Notes under the pieces: generated by a model | Databases searched by the model: none | What the model saw: only the letters and a program-made list of their open reading frames with translations | Told to the model about the DNA's origin: nothing | Source of the DNA: ZLKRG46 sp032117915 | GTDB taxonomy: Bacteria; Bacteroidota; Ignavibacteria; Kapaibacteriales; Kapaibacteriaceae | Length of the DNA stretch: 34,962 nt | Direction of reading: 5' to 3' | Assembly: GCA_032117915.1 (NCBI GenBank) | Contig: JAULYI010000284.1 | Span: 1-34,962, forward strand | Position numbers and translations under genes: made by a program | Shown here: one piece after another, positions 24,623 to 32,904 of the stretch | How positions within the stretch are numbered: position 1 is the first letter of the stretch | Layout: each line of letters starts with the position of its first letter

Positions 24623-27600
24623 ATGCTACGCTCTATTCTGATCGGTCTTGCACTAACGTGCCTCTCCTCGTATGCCCATGCCCAGTTCTCCGGATCGCTA
24701 CCGTTCGGGAAGAACAAACTGCAGTACGAGAGCTTTTCATGGCGCGTTATTCAATCAGAGAACATTGACGTTTACTTCCACGGCGACGGAGAATCGACCG
24801 CGCGCTATGCAGCCGTTGCAGCCGAAAAGGCCCTTACGAAGATTCAAGACGAGTTATCCTTCACCGTCACAAAACGGATCGCCTTCGTTGTCTATAACTC
24901 CCACAATCAGTTTCAGCAGACGAATGTCATCGATCAGTATCTGAGCGAGGGCATCGGAGGCGTAACAGAGCTCTTCAAGAATCGCATCGTCATCCCGTTC
25001 GACGGCAGCTATCAGCAGTTCGCTCATGTCATCCATCACGAGCTCGTTCACGCCGTCCTGAATGACATGTTCTACGGTGGTTCGATGCAGTCGCTTGTGA
25101 ATAACTCAGCCCGCGCTATCGTTCCGCTCTGGTGGAACGAGGGCTTTGCAGAGTATTCCAGCGTTGGTGGACTCGACATCAAGACCGATCAGTTTATGCG
25201 GGACGTTGCGGTAAGCGAGTACCTTCGGGGCTTTCAGCAGCTGAACGGCTACTTCGCCTATCGTGGTGGACAGTCTTTTTGGTGGTACGTGGCCGAGAAG
25301 TACGGAAAAGGGAAGATCGGGGAGGTATTCAATCGCTTCCGCGTGCTGGGCGACGTCGAGCAGACCTTCAAGGCAGCCTTTGGCATGACCGGTGAGGAAC
25401 TGTCAGACCAGTGGGCGAAGGATATCAAGCGCTACTACTTCCCGGATGTCGACCGTTACGAATACGTAGAGGATTTTGCCTCCCGACTGACCAACCATCA
25501 GAAGGAGGCAAACTTTTACAACACGTCGCCTGCACTGTCACCCGACGGAGAACGTGTGGCCTTCATCTCCGATCGCGATCAGGTATTTGGCATCTACCTG
25601 ATGGAGCTTGCTACAAAGGACGTGACGAAGATCCTGAGCAGTGCTCGGACGGCTGACTTCGAAGAACTCAACATCCTGACGCCGGGCATCTCGTGGTCAC
25701 CCGACGGTAAGCGTCTTGCCATCAGCGCCAAGGCCGGCGGCAACGATGCCATCTACCTTGTTGATGTCGACGATGGCGAATACTTCCGTTTTGATCTTGG
25801 CTTCAAAACACTTGGAACGGTGGCATGGTCTCCCGATGGTACAACGATCGCATTTGCCGGTTCCAAGGGCGATGGTAGGTCCGACATTTATCTGTGGAAG
25901 CCCGGCTCGAAAACCGTTCAAGCACTCACGAACGATGTGTTCTCTGATGCAGATCCAGCATGGGCACCAGACAGTAAAACGGTCTACTTTCTATCGGACC
26001 GTGGCAGCTATACCGGAACAGGCCAGCCACCGACCGATCATCGCATGTGGAAGCATGACGTATCCCAGCAGGACATCTATCGCATCACCATTGATGCATC
26101 CTCGATCGAGCGTGTCACCTCCGACCCGACGGTAGGGAAGTCGTCCATTGTCGTTGCTCCGAACGGTACGTCAATCCTCTACGTTGCGGACTACAACGGG
26201 ATTGCCAACCTGTGGGAGCTCCAGCTGTCCAGCGGCATTCGTCGTGCTCGCACAAACGCTCTGCAGGAGATCGCTCAGATCTCACTTTCGAACGATGGTA
26301 CGAAACTGGCGTTTTCATCACAGAATCGCGTAGGATACGATCTGTTTCTCCTGAAGTATCCCTTCGAGCAGAAGGAGCGTGATTCACTCCCGCTCACGAA
26401 GTTCCGTCAGGACCAGCTCCGACAGGCAGCGTCACTGGCCAGCATTGCCACCAATCCCGATGCAAAGGACGCCGATACGGTGGACAGCTACGGTGCATTC
26501 GATATCAGCTTCGACACCGAGCAGCGCGTGCAGCCGAATGAAGATGTCGCCATGCAGCCGACAACGTCCGGCGCTATGGGAAGTGGCGGCGATGCAGATG
26601 CCTATCCGATCCGGGAATACAAGGTGACGTTCTCTCCTGACATTGTAACCGGCAATGCTGGATACAGTAACTGGTTCGGAGCCCAGGGTGCTATTCAAAT
26701 GATGTTCTCGGATATGCTAGGAGATCACGAGATCTACTTTATGGCGAACCTGTTCGTTGATCTATCGAATTCAAACTTCTTCCTTAGTTATCGCTACCTG
26801 CCTCAAACAATCGACTACTCCGTGGCTGCCTTCCACAACGCCGGATACACGTTTGTTGGCGGATACTTCAACCGGCTTCGTAATTATGGTCTGATCGGTT
26901 CCATGTCCTATCCGCTCAGCAAGTTCATGCGATTTGACCTTGGAACGCAAGCTACGGTGATGTCACGCGAGAACATCGACATTGTCCAGGCTCCGGTCCT
27001 CACACGATACGTTGTCGTCCCTCAGGCCTCTTTCGTCCTGGACAATACGATCCCTGGCATGTGGGCTCCCCACGACGGAACGCGCCTGAACATGACGCTT
27101 GAGGGTTCTCCCAAACTCGGCAGCAACGGTCTGTCGTTCTCAACGCTTCGCGGTGACGTCCGTCATTACATCGCGCTGGGCACCGAGTACACATTCGTTG
27201 TCCGGGGTGCAGGCGGTGTAAGTGTGGGGGGTAATCCCCAGAAGTTCTTCATCGGTGGTGTCGATGGTTGGCTGAACTACCGATTGTCGAATGAGCGGTG
27301 GCCATTCCAGGAGCCGGAGGACTTCGCCTTCACACGTCCGGGTTGGCCATTGCGTGGCTTTAACTTGAACGAGCGCAACGGTACGCAGTACCTCATCACA
27401 AACCTCGAGTTTCGCTTTCCGCTCTTGTTCGCCTTCCAGGCAGGCCCGCTGCCCACACTCCTGCAGGGTCTGCAGGCACAACTCTTCCTAGATGCCGGGG
27501 GAGCGTTCGACGCAGACGGTGTAGCACGTACGGACCTAACTGGTGTGCGCCTTCGAGCTGAATATCCTGTGCTGTGGAGCACGGGGTTTGGCATTCGCTC

Positions 27601-27703
27601 TATCGCCCTAGGATTACCGTTACGCTTTGACGTGGCCTGGCGTCGCGACCCGGGCGGATTCTCAACGCCGAACTACATCTTCTCGCTGGGTGTCGACTTC
27701 TAA
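24623..27703 (+). CDS. Envelope fusion protein: peptidase-like domain, TolB-like propeller and Omp85-like barrel
   Basis: The product has 1026 residues from the ATG at 24623, which begins a clear signal peptide (ending SSYAHAQ); an ATG at 24572 would add 17 unlikely residues. Residues about 30-270 hold a gluzincin-like metallopeptidase domain with His139-Glu140-Leu-Val-His143 and a third likely ligand Glu177 in NEGFAEYSS. About 295-600 form a six-bladed propeller of TolB type, with repeats such as ISWSPDGKRLAISA and VAWSPDGTTIAFAGS. From about 665 to the C-terminus comes a beta-barrel resembling the Omp85 surface-antigen domain (LEFRFPLLFAF, QLFLDAGGAFD, final residue Phe). The function is not known; processing or assembly of outer-membrane proteins is a guess. 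Confidence 0.8.
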   Translation: MLRSILIGLALTCLSSYAHAQFSGSLPFGKNKLQYESFSWRVIQSENIDVYFHGDGESTARYAAVAAEKALTKIQDELSFTVTKRIAFVVYNSHNQFQQTNVIDQYLSEGIGGVTELFKNRIVIPFDGSYQQFAHVIHHELVHAVLNDMFYGGSMQSLVNNSARAIVPLWWNEGFAEYSSVGGLDIKTDQFMRDVAVSEYLRGFQQLNGYFAYRGGQSFWWYVAEKYGKGKIGEVFNRFRVLGDVEQTFKAAFGMTGEELSDQWAKDIKRYYFPDVDRYEYVEDFASRLTNHQKEANFYNTSPALSPDGERVAFISDRDQVFGIYLMELATKDVTKILSSARTADFEELNILTPGISWSPDGKRLAISAKAGGNDAIYLVDVDDGEYFRFDLGFKTLGTVAWSPDGTTIAFAGSKGDGRSDIYLWKPGSKTVQALTNDVFSDADPAWAPDSKTVYFLSDRGSYTGTGQPPTDHRMWKHDVSQQDIYRITIDASSIERVTSDPTVGKSSIVVAPNGTSILYVADYNGIANLWELQLSSGIRRARTNALQEIAQISLSNDGTKLAFSSQNRVGYDLFLLKYPFEQKERDSLPLTKFRQDQLRQAASLASIATNPDAKDADTVDSYGAFDISFDTEQRVQPNEDVAMQPTTSGAMGSGGDADAYPIREYKVTFSPDIVTGNAGYSNWFGAQGAIQMMFSDMLGDHEIYFMANLFVDLSNSNFFLSYRYLPQTIDYSVAAFHNAGYTFVGGYFNRLRNYGLIGSMSYPLSKFMRFDLGTQATVMSRENIDIVQAPVLTRYVVVPQASFVLDNTIPGMWAPHDGTRLNMTLEGSPKLGSNGLSFSTLRGDVRHYIALGTEYTFVVRGAGGVSVGGNPQKFFIGGVDGWLNYRLSNERWPFQEPEDFAFTRPGWPLRGFNLNERNGTQYLITNLEFRFPLLFAFQAGPLPTLLQGLQAQLFLDAGGAFDADGVARTDLTGVRLRAEYPVLWSTGFGIRSIALGLPLRFDVAWRRDPGGFSTPNYIFSLGVDF

Positions 27704-28320
27704 TGTCGCATGCTGGCGCCACCCCTGCCGGCGGTGCGCTCGATAACCTCGGCCTGCAGCGATGTTACCATGGAATCCGGCACGTCAACATCAAATGAGA
27801 CGGCATCGGCGTAGGTCGGACGATAGGGAAGTCCGAGCTCTTCGAGCAGCAATGTCACCTTGGCAATGTCATCGTACGTACAAAAGACTGTATAGGGCTG
27901 CGTCTTCGTGATCAGGGCTCGGGGAGCAATGGTCAAGACCGAAGACGCTGCCTCTGCATAGGCACGAGCCAGGCCCCCTACACCCAACTTGATGCCGCCA
28001 AAGTATCGAACCACGACGACAATGGCATCACTGATCTCTGCCTTCTGCATGGCGAACAGGATCGGTTTTCCTGCCGACCCCGATGGCTCTCCGTCATCAA
28101 CCGCACGGTAGTCCAGACCATCCTGTCCGAGTCGATATGCCCAACAGTGGTGGACGGCATCGTAGAACTCCGCCTTGAGCTCGTCAACATAGGCCAGCGC
28201 ATCGGCTTTTGACGAGACGTGACGACAACAGCCGATGAAGACCGAGCGTTTGATGGTAATTTCGGAACGCGTCTCACCCTGAACGGTGTTGTACGAGTCC
28301 TGCGAAGGGCCTGATGCCAT
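27700..28320 (-). CDS. YigZ/IMPACT family protein
   Basis: Members of this family are small conserved proteins with an N-terminal UPF0029 (Impact) domain and often a C-terminal DUF1949 domain; their bacterial role is poorly defined, with links to translation. The 206-residue product shows DDGEPSGSAGKPIL and VVVVRYFGGIKLGVGGLARA, both strong family signatures, and a DUF1949-like second half. I start at ATG 28320; a GTG one codon upstream (28323) is an alternative. Its stop overlaps that of the preceding plus-strand gene by three bases in convergent orientation, and its start is only 20 bases from the divergent bshA start. Confidence 0.9.
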   Translation of the reverse strand: MASGPSQDSYNTVQGETRSEITIKRSVFIGCCRHVSSKADALAYVDELKAEFYDAVHHCWAYRLGQDGLDYRAVDDGEPSGSAGKPILFAMQKAEISDAIVVVVRYFGGIKLGVGGLARAYAEAASSVLTIAPRALITKTQPYTVFCTYDDIAKVTLLLEELGLPYRPTYADAVSFDVDVPDSMVTSLQAEVIERTAGRGGASMRH

Positions 28321-28340
28321 CACGAATACTTGGAACCTGA

Positions 28341-29465
28341 ATGCAGATTGGAATGGTGTGCTACCCGACCTATGGTGGCAGTGGAGTACTTGCTACCGAG
28401 CTCGGACATGCCTTGGCACGAAGGGGGCATAGTGTGCACTTCGTGACGTACGCGCAGCCGATGCGGCTGGACCGGTTCCAAGACAACATCTTCTACCACG
28501 AGGTCGAAACACCGTCGTATCCGTTGCTGGAATTCAACCTGTACACGCTGGCGCTGGCAGGGAAGATCATCGACGTGGCAAGATATGAAAAACTGGATGT
28601 GCTGCACGTGCACTATGCCATCCCGCATGCCATCTCCGGCTTCCTTGCCCGCGAGATCCTGAAGGCAGAAGATGGCGTGTCATTGATCACGACGCTGCAT
28701 GGCACAGACATCACGCTCGTTGGTCTCGAGCCCAGCTTTCATCCGCTCGTGAAGTTTTCTCTGGAACGCTCGGAAGCCGTCACCGCCGTCTCGCAGCACC
28801 TGCTCGAGAAGACACGACAAAGCTTCGATGTTGAAACGCCGATCGACGTGATCCCGAACTTCGTGGACACAACCGTGTACAAGCGCACAGCGTCCGAAAT
28901 GATGTGCAAGCAGCTTCGCCGAGGCGACGAATACATCCTGATGCACGTGAGCAACTTCCGGCCCGTGAAGCGGGTGCAGGACTGCGTGCGTATCCTGCAT
29001 GAGGTTCGTACCCATGTGAATGCGCGGCTTGTGCTTGTAGGCGACGGTCCCGAGCGAAGCGACACCGAGCGACTAGTGCGTGAACTCGGCCTGATCGATC
29101 ACGTGTCGTTCCTTGGCAAGCAGTCCGCACTGCCAGAGATCCTCTCGGCCGCCGACGTCTTTCTCCTTCCCAGCCAGCAGGAGTCCTTCGGGCTGTCAGC
29201 CCTTGAAGCAATGGCCTGCGAAGTGCCCGTCATCGCCACAAACATCGGTGGCATTCCCGAAGTGGTCAGACATGGAGAGACCGGTTACGTGGCAGAACTG
29301 GGCGACATTCATCGCATGGCCAAGTACTGCGTGGAACTCTTGACATCGCCCAAGAAGCTCGACGCCTTCCGCGCTGCCGCCAGACGCCGGGCAGTCGAAA
29401 AGTTCGACATTGAGCTGATCGTACCGCTGTACGAACAGGTTTATGAGCGAACACTCCGCCGCTAA
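28341..29465 (+). CDS. bshA: N-acetyl-alpha-D-glucosaminyl L-malate synthase (bacillithiol synthesis)
   Basis: BshA joins UDP-N-acetylglucosamine with L-malate in the first step of bacillithiol synthesis. The 374-residue GT4 glycosyltransferase begins IGMVCYPTYGGSGVLATELG, a highly specific BshA signature, and continues with HALARRGHSVHFVTYAQP, LHVHYAIPHA and the retaining-GT4 motif PSQQESFGLSALEAMACE. The ATG has no Shine-Dalgarno site. The later genes bshB and bshC are not in the window. A different GT4 enzyme is possible, but the N-terminus strongly favours BshA. Confidence 0.9.
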   Translation: MQIGMVCYPTYGGSGVLATELGHALARRGHSVHFVTYAQPMRLDRFQDNIFYHEVETPSYPLLEFNLYTLALAGKIIDVARYEKLDVLHVHYAIPHAISGFLAREILKAEDGVSLITTLHGTDITLVGLEPSFHPLVKFSLERSEAVTAVSQHLLEKTRQSFDVETPIDVIPNFVDTTVYKRTASEMMCKQLRRGDEYILMHVSNFRPVKRVQDCVRILHEVRTHVNARLVLVGDGPERSDTERLVRELGLIDHVSFLGKQSALPEILSAADVFLLPSQQESFGLSALEAMACEVPVIATNIGGIPEVVRHGETGYVAELGDIHRMAKYCVELLTSPKKLDAFRAAARRRAVEKFDIELIVPLYEQVYERTLRR

Positions 29466-29516
29466 CCTTCCGATCCAACGCAACCAACGTCATCCCCCTC
29501 ATATCATCATTTATCC

Positions 29517-30893
29517 ATGCAGAACGTCATCGACTCCCTCCGCGCAGGCCGCGAACAGGCCGTTACCACGCTGCTCGAACTGCTGTCCATCCCTAGCGTC
29601 AGCACCGACCCCGATGCCGCATCCGACGTGCAGCGCTGTGCGCAATGGGTAGCCGACAAGCTCACGGCGATCGGCATGCCGGACGTACGCGTGATCGACA
29701 CCGCAGGTCATCCCATTGTCTATGCGCAGGATCTCTCCGCCGGACCGGATCGTCCGACGGTGTTGTTCTACGGACACTACGATGTGCAGCCGGTTGACCC
29801 GCTGAACCTGTGGACGAATCCACCCTTCGACCCAACCGTGCGCGACAACAAGGTCTTTGCCCGTGGTGCCACGGACGACAAGGGACAGGTCTTTCTGCAC
29901 ATGCTGGCCCTCGAGGCCATGCGCCGAGAACTCGGTTCACTGCCCGTCAACATCAAGCTGCTTATCGAAGGCGAAGAGGAGATCGGCAGTCCAAACCTTG
30001 CCCCCTTTGTTTCCGAGCATGCAGACATGCTGGCTTGTGACTGTGTGGTTGTCTCCGACACGTCCATGTTCGCTCCCGGACAGCCGTCCATCGTCTACGG
30101 TCTGCGCGGCCTTGCCTACATGCAGATCGATGTCACGGGTCCGAATCGCGATCTTCACTCCGGCTCGTATGGCGGTGCGGTGCACAATCCCATCAATGCG
30201 CTGGCGCAGATCATCGCCAAGCTGAAGGACGAACATGGTCGTATCCTGATACCGGGCTTCTATGACGATGTGCTCGACCTTACTGTCGAAGAACGTACGG
30301 ATCTGGCCTCGCTCGGTCACTCGGACGATCGTCTCAAGGCCGATGTGGGTGTCAAGGACCTGTTTGGTGAGCAGGGCTATACCAGCATTGAACGTCTTGG
30401 TGCACGGCCGACACTCGACTGTAACGGCATCCTGGGTGGCTTTACCGGCGACGGTGCCAAAACCGTCCTTCCGTCAAAGGCCATGGCTAAGGTTAGCATG
30501 CGCCTCGTGCCGCATCAGCACACGGCCGACATTTCACAAAAGTTCATCGACTACGTCCATGCCGTTGCTCCGGCCGGCGTCACGGTCACCGTCACCGACC
30601 TTCACGGTGCCGACCCCGTACTGGTACCGCGCGATACGCCCGCCATCCACGCCGCCGTCAAAGCACTGAGTGAGACCTACGACGCTCCCTGCAGGTTCAC
30701 GCGCGAAGGTGGTTCGATTCCCGTTGTGCTGCTCTTCGACACCGTGCTCAAGGCACCCACCGTGCTGATGGGCTTTGGACTGAACAACGAGAATGCGCAC
30801 TCACCTGACGAGCATTTCGATCTCGACAACTTCCATCTCGGTTCCGAAGCTGCCGTGCGCTTCTACACCTATCTGGCGTCAAGCGGCGCATGA
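29517..30893 (+). CDS. M20 family dipeptidase
   Basis: This is a zinc-dependent exopeptidase of the M20 family, likely cytosolic because no signal peptide is visible. The 458-residue product has the metal ligands and catalytic residues in order: His87 and Asp89 in FYGHYDVQPVD, Asp120 in RGATDDKGQ, Glu154-Glu155 in EGEEEIGSPN, and a late NNENAHSPDEHF. A dimerisation domain lies in between (about 195-345). It belongs to the carnosinase/CNDP-like group. The start is 51 bases after bshA without a clear Shine-Dalgarno site. Its stop overlaps the next gene (ATGA). Natural substrates are unknown; dipeptides are expected. Confidence 0.92.
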   Translation: MQNVIDSLRAGREQAVTTLLELLSIPSVSTDPDAASDVQRCAQWVADKLTAIGMPDVRVIDTAGHPIVYAQDLSAGPDRPTVLFYGHYDVQPVDPLNLWTNPPFDPTVRDNKVFARGATDDKGQVFLHMLALEAMRRELGSLPVNIKLLIEGEEEIGSPNLAPFVSEHADMLACDCVVVSDTSMFAPGQPSIVYGLRGLAYMQIDVTGPNRDLHSGSYGGAVHNPINALAQIIAKLKDEHGRILIPGFYDDVLDLTVEERTDLASLGHSDDRLKADVGVKDLFGEQGYTSIERLGARPTLDCNGILGGFTGDGAKTVLPSKAMAKVSMRLVPHQHTADISQKFIDYVHAVAPAGVTVTVTDLHGADPVLVPRDTPAIHAAVKALSETYDAPCRFTREGGSIPVVLLFDTVLKAPTVLMGFGLNNENAHSPDEHFDLDNFHLGSEAAVRFYTYLASSGA

Positions 30894-31789
30894 TGCAACG
30901 TCACTCTGCCGAACTACTACTCCTTACCGTCACCGCTCTGTGGGGAGGGACCTTCGTCCTGGTGAAGGGGGCGATGGATCACACATCGGCCTCACTCTTC
31001 GTCTTCCTGCGCTTCGGCATCGCACTGGTACTTGCCATGGCGATCTGGCCGGCGGCGCTGCGCGGCTGGACGCCAAGGTTGGTACGACACGGCATGATCT
31101 TAGGACTGCTCTACGGCGCCGGCTTCATGCTGCAGACGATCGGTCTGACGACAACGTCGGCCTCGTCGTCAGCCTTTATCACCGGCACCATGGTGGCCTT
31201 TGTGCCCATCATGCACCGGTTGATCAACAAGGCTGCCATCAAGGCCAATCATATCGTTAGCATCATCATGGTTCTTGCCGGTCTGTACGTCTTCACAGCA
31301 CCGGATACGCAAGGCGTGAATACGGGCGACGTTATCACGCTGATCAGTGCCGCTGTATGGGCGTTGTATATGACGTTCATCGACCGCTGGACCATTGAGT
31401 TACGTGATCAGCAGGACAAGCAGAACGCCTTGGTCATCCTACAGTTTCTCACAACCATGCTCATGGCCGGTATCGGATCGATGGCTCTGGAAGACGATCC
31501 GCTGCGCATCACGTGGTCTCGCGAGCTCGTCTTGGGTCTGCTCTACTGCGGCATCTTCGCCAGCGTGATCGCCACGTGGGTGCAGACGCGATTCCAGCGC
31601 TTTACCCATCCGGTGCGTGCTGGCATCGTCTTTTCGACCGAGCCCATCTTTGCGGCCATCATTGCATGGTTTGCCATCGATGAATCGTTCACGGCCAGAC
31701 AGCTGACCGGTGCCGCACTGCTGGTGGCAGCCGTCATCGTGCCGGACCTGTTGATGGCGCGACGCGAAACCGTGCGGGAGGAAGTATGA
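30890..31789 (+). CDS. EamA/DMT family transporter
   Basis: This is a drug/metabolite transporter superfamily member, an inner-membrane protein with about ten predicted helices in two EamA repeats. The 299-residue product opens with LLLLTVTALWGGTFVLVKGA, the standard first helix of the family, and the second repeat starts near GVNTGDVITLISAAVWALYM. The C-terminal half has FSTEPIFAAIIAWFAIDESF, another family motif. Substrate cannot be inferred. It overlaps the M20 peptidase upstream and the cyclo-ligase downstream by four bases each, so the three genes are probably translated together. Confidence 0.93.
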   Translation: MMQRHSAELLLLTVTALWGGTFVLVKGAMDHTSASLFVFLRFGIALVLAMAIWPAALRGWTPRLVRHGMILGLLYGAGFMLQTIGLTTTSASSSAFITGTMVAFVPIMHRLINKAAIKANHIVSIIMVLAGLYVFTAPDTQGVNTGDVITLISAAVWALYMTFIDRWTIELRDQQDKQNALVILQFLTTMLMAGIGSMALEDDPLRITWSRELVLGLLYCGIFASVIATWVQTRFQRFTHPVRAGIVFSTEPIFAAIIAWFAIDESFTARQLTGAALLVAAVIVPDLLMARRETVREEV

Positions 31790-32361
31790 CCAAGCAAGAG
31801 ATCAGAGCGGAGATGCTTGAGGCCCGACGGGCCATCACCGGAGAACAGAAGGACTTCTGGGACATGCTCGTATTCGAGCGTGCCCACAAGCTTCGTCCGT
31901 TTCAGCGTGCCGAACGCGTTCACGTGTTTCGCAGCACGGCCGAAGAGATCGACACCATGAAGTTTATCGAATATGCCTGGGGCACCGGCAAGGAGGTCTA
32001 CGTACCGGTCGTGGACACGGCCACGTCCACGTTACGTCACGTCCGGGTGACGCATACAACAACGTGGCGCGAAGCGGCCTTTGGCATTCTGGAACCTGTG
32101 AACGTCGATGCAGCTGACGTATGCGCGGACGAAGCCTTTGGTGCCACGTCGGCCATCATCGTACCGGTGTTGGCCTTTGATAAAACCTGCCATCGCCTGG
32201 GGTATGGCAAGGGCTTCTACGACAGGTTCCTTGCTAAGACCTCAGCGCCGACGATCGGTATCGCCTACGAGCTGCAGCAGGTCCGCCAGGTGCCCGTGGA
32301 GCCGCATGACAGGGCACTCACGTGCGTGGTCACCGAGCAGCGTACCTACGTTGCCGCATAG
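31786..32361 (+). CDS. 5-formyltetrahydrofolate cyclo-ligase
   Basis: The enzyme returns 5-formyltetrahydrofolate to the active folate pool as 5,10-methenyltetrahydrofolate, using ATP. The 191-residue product has the usual length, a helical N-terminus (TKQEIRAEMLEARRAI), the conserved VPVLAFDKTCHRLGYGKGFY and DRFL segment that forms the ATP site, and a C-terminal HDRALTCVVTEQRTY. Its start overlaps the EamA gene by four bases. It appears to be the last gene of the bshA run. Confidence 0.93.
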   Translation: MTKQEIRAEMLEARRAITGEQKDFWDMLVFERAHKLRPFQRAERVHVFRSTAEEIDTMKFIEYAWGTGKEVYVPVVDTATSTLRHVRVTHTTTWREAAFGILEPVNVDAADVCADEAFGATSAIIVPVLAFDKTCHRLGYGKGFYDRFLAKTSAPTIGIAYELQQVRQVPVEPHDRALTCVVTEQRTYVAA

Positions 32362-32380
32362 CCCCTTTCACCAACCTGCG

Positions 32381-32388
32381 TAGTTTTG
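32381..32388 (+). promoter_or_regulatory. Candidate -7 promoter box directly before the biotin carrier gene
   Basis: TAGTTTTG matches the Bacteroidota -7 box TAnnTTTG exactly and ends five bases before the ATG at 32394. If it is used, transcription would start at or a few bases before the start codon, giving a leaderless or nearly leaderless message. The nearest upstream TTG (32351-32353) is 27 bases away, longer than usual, so the upstream element is doubtful. Confidence 0.4.
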
Positions 32389-32393
32389 CACCC

Positions 32394-32903
32394 ATGCGCT
32401 GTATCGTAACCTCCGAGATCGACGGATCGACCCTTGCCGTCGACGTTCATGACGGGACGGCTGTGGCTGGATCCACCACTGTCACGTGTATTCCTACGGA
32501 AACACCGGGTCTGTTCGAGGCCTTGGTTGAGGGACGCTCTATCCCTGTCGTGATCTGGACCGACGAGATCAAGGGTGTCCAGGTGTCCTTGCGGGGCTAC
32601 ACCTATGGTGCGACTGTGCTGGAAGATCGTCTGCACGTGCTGCTGGCCATGCTCCAGTCGGCCCCGTCGGCACGCACGCGTGTGGTACGCATTACTGCGC
32701 CCATGCCCGGATTGCTCAAGGCCGTGTTGGTCAAGGAGGGAGCCATTGTTCGCAAGGGTGAGACGCTCTTCACGCTTGAAGCCATGAAGATGGAGAACAG
32801 CATCAAAGCTCCGATCAGCGGCATCGTCCACAACGTCACCTCCAACGGCGGCGCTGCCGTCGAAAAGGGTGTCGCCTTGTGTGTTATCGAACCGACAGCC
32901 TAG
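32394..32903 (+). CDS. Biotin/lipoyl-attachment carrier protein
   Basis: This 169-residue protein carries a biotinyl domain at its C-terminus: APMPGLLKAVLVKEG, then EAMKMENSIKAPISG with the biotin-accepting Lys132. The first 95 residues form a beta-rich region as in detached carrier subunits of acyl-CoA carboxylases or pyruvate carboxylase-like enzymes; no carboxylase gene lies next to it in this window. The start at 32394 is chosen over an upstream ATG at 32322 because that would lie inside the cyclo-ligase gene and beyond the promoter-like box. No Shine-Dalgarno site is seen. It ends one base from the convergent flavin-reductase-like gene. Confidence 0.88.
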   Translation: MRCIVTSEIDGSTLAVDVHDGTAVAGSTTVTCIPTETPGLFEALVEGRSIPVVIWTDEIKGVQVSLRGYTYGATVLEDRLHVLLAMLQSAPSARTRVVRITAPMPGLLKAVLVKEGAIVRKGETLFTLEAMKMENSIKAPISGIVHNVTSNGGAAVEKGVALCVIEPTA

Positions 32904-32904
32904 G

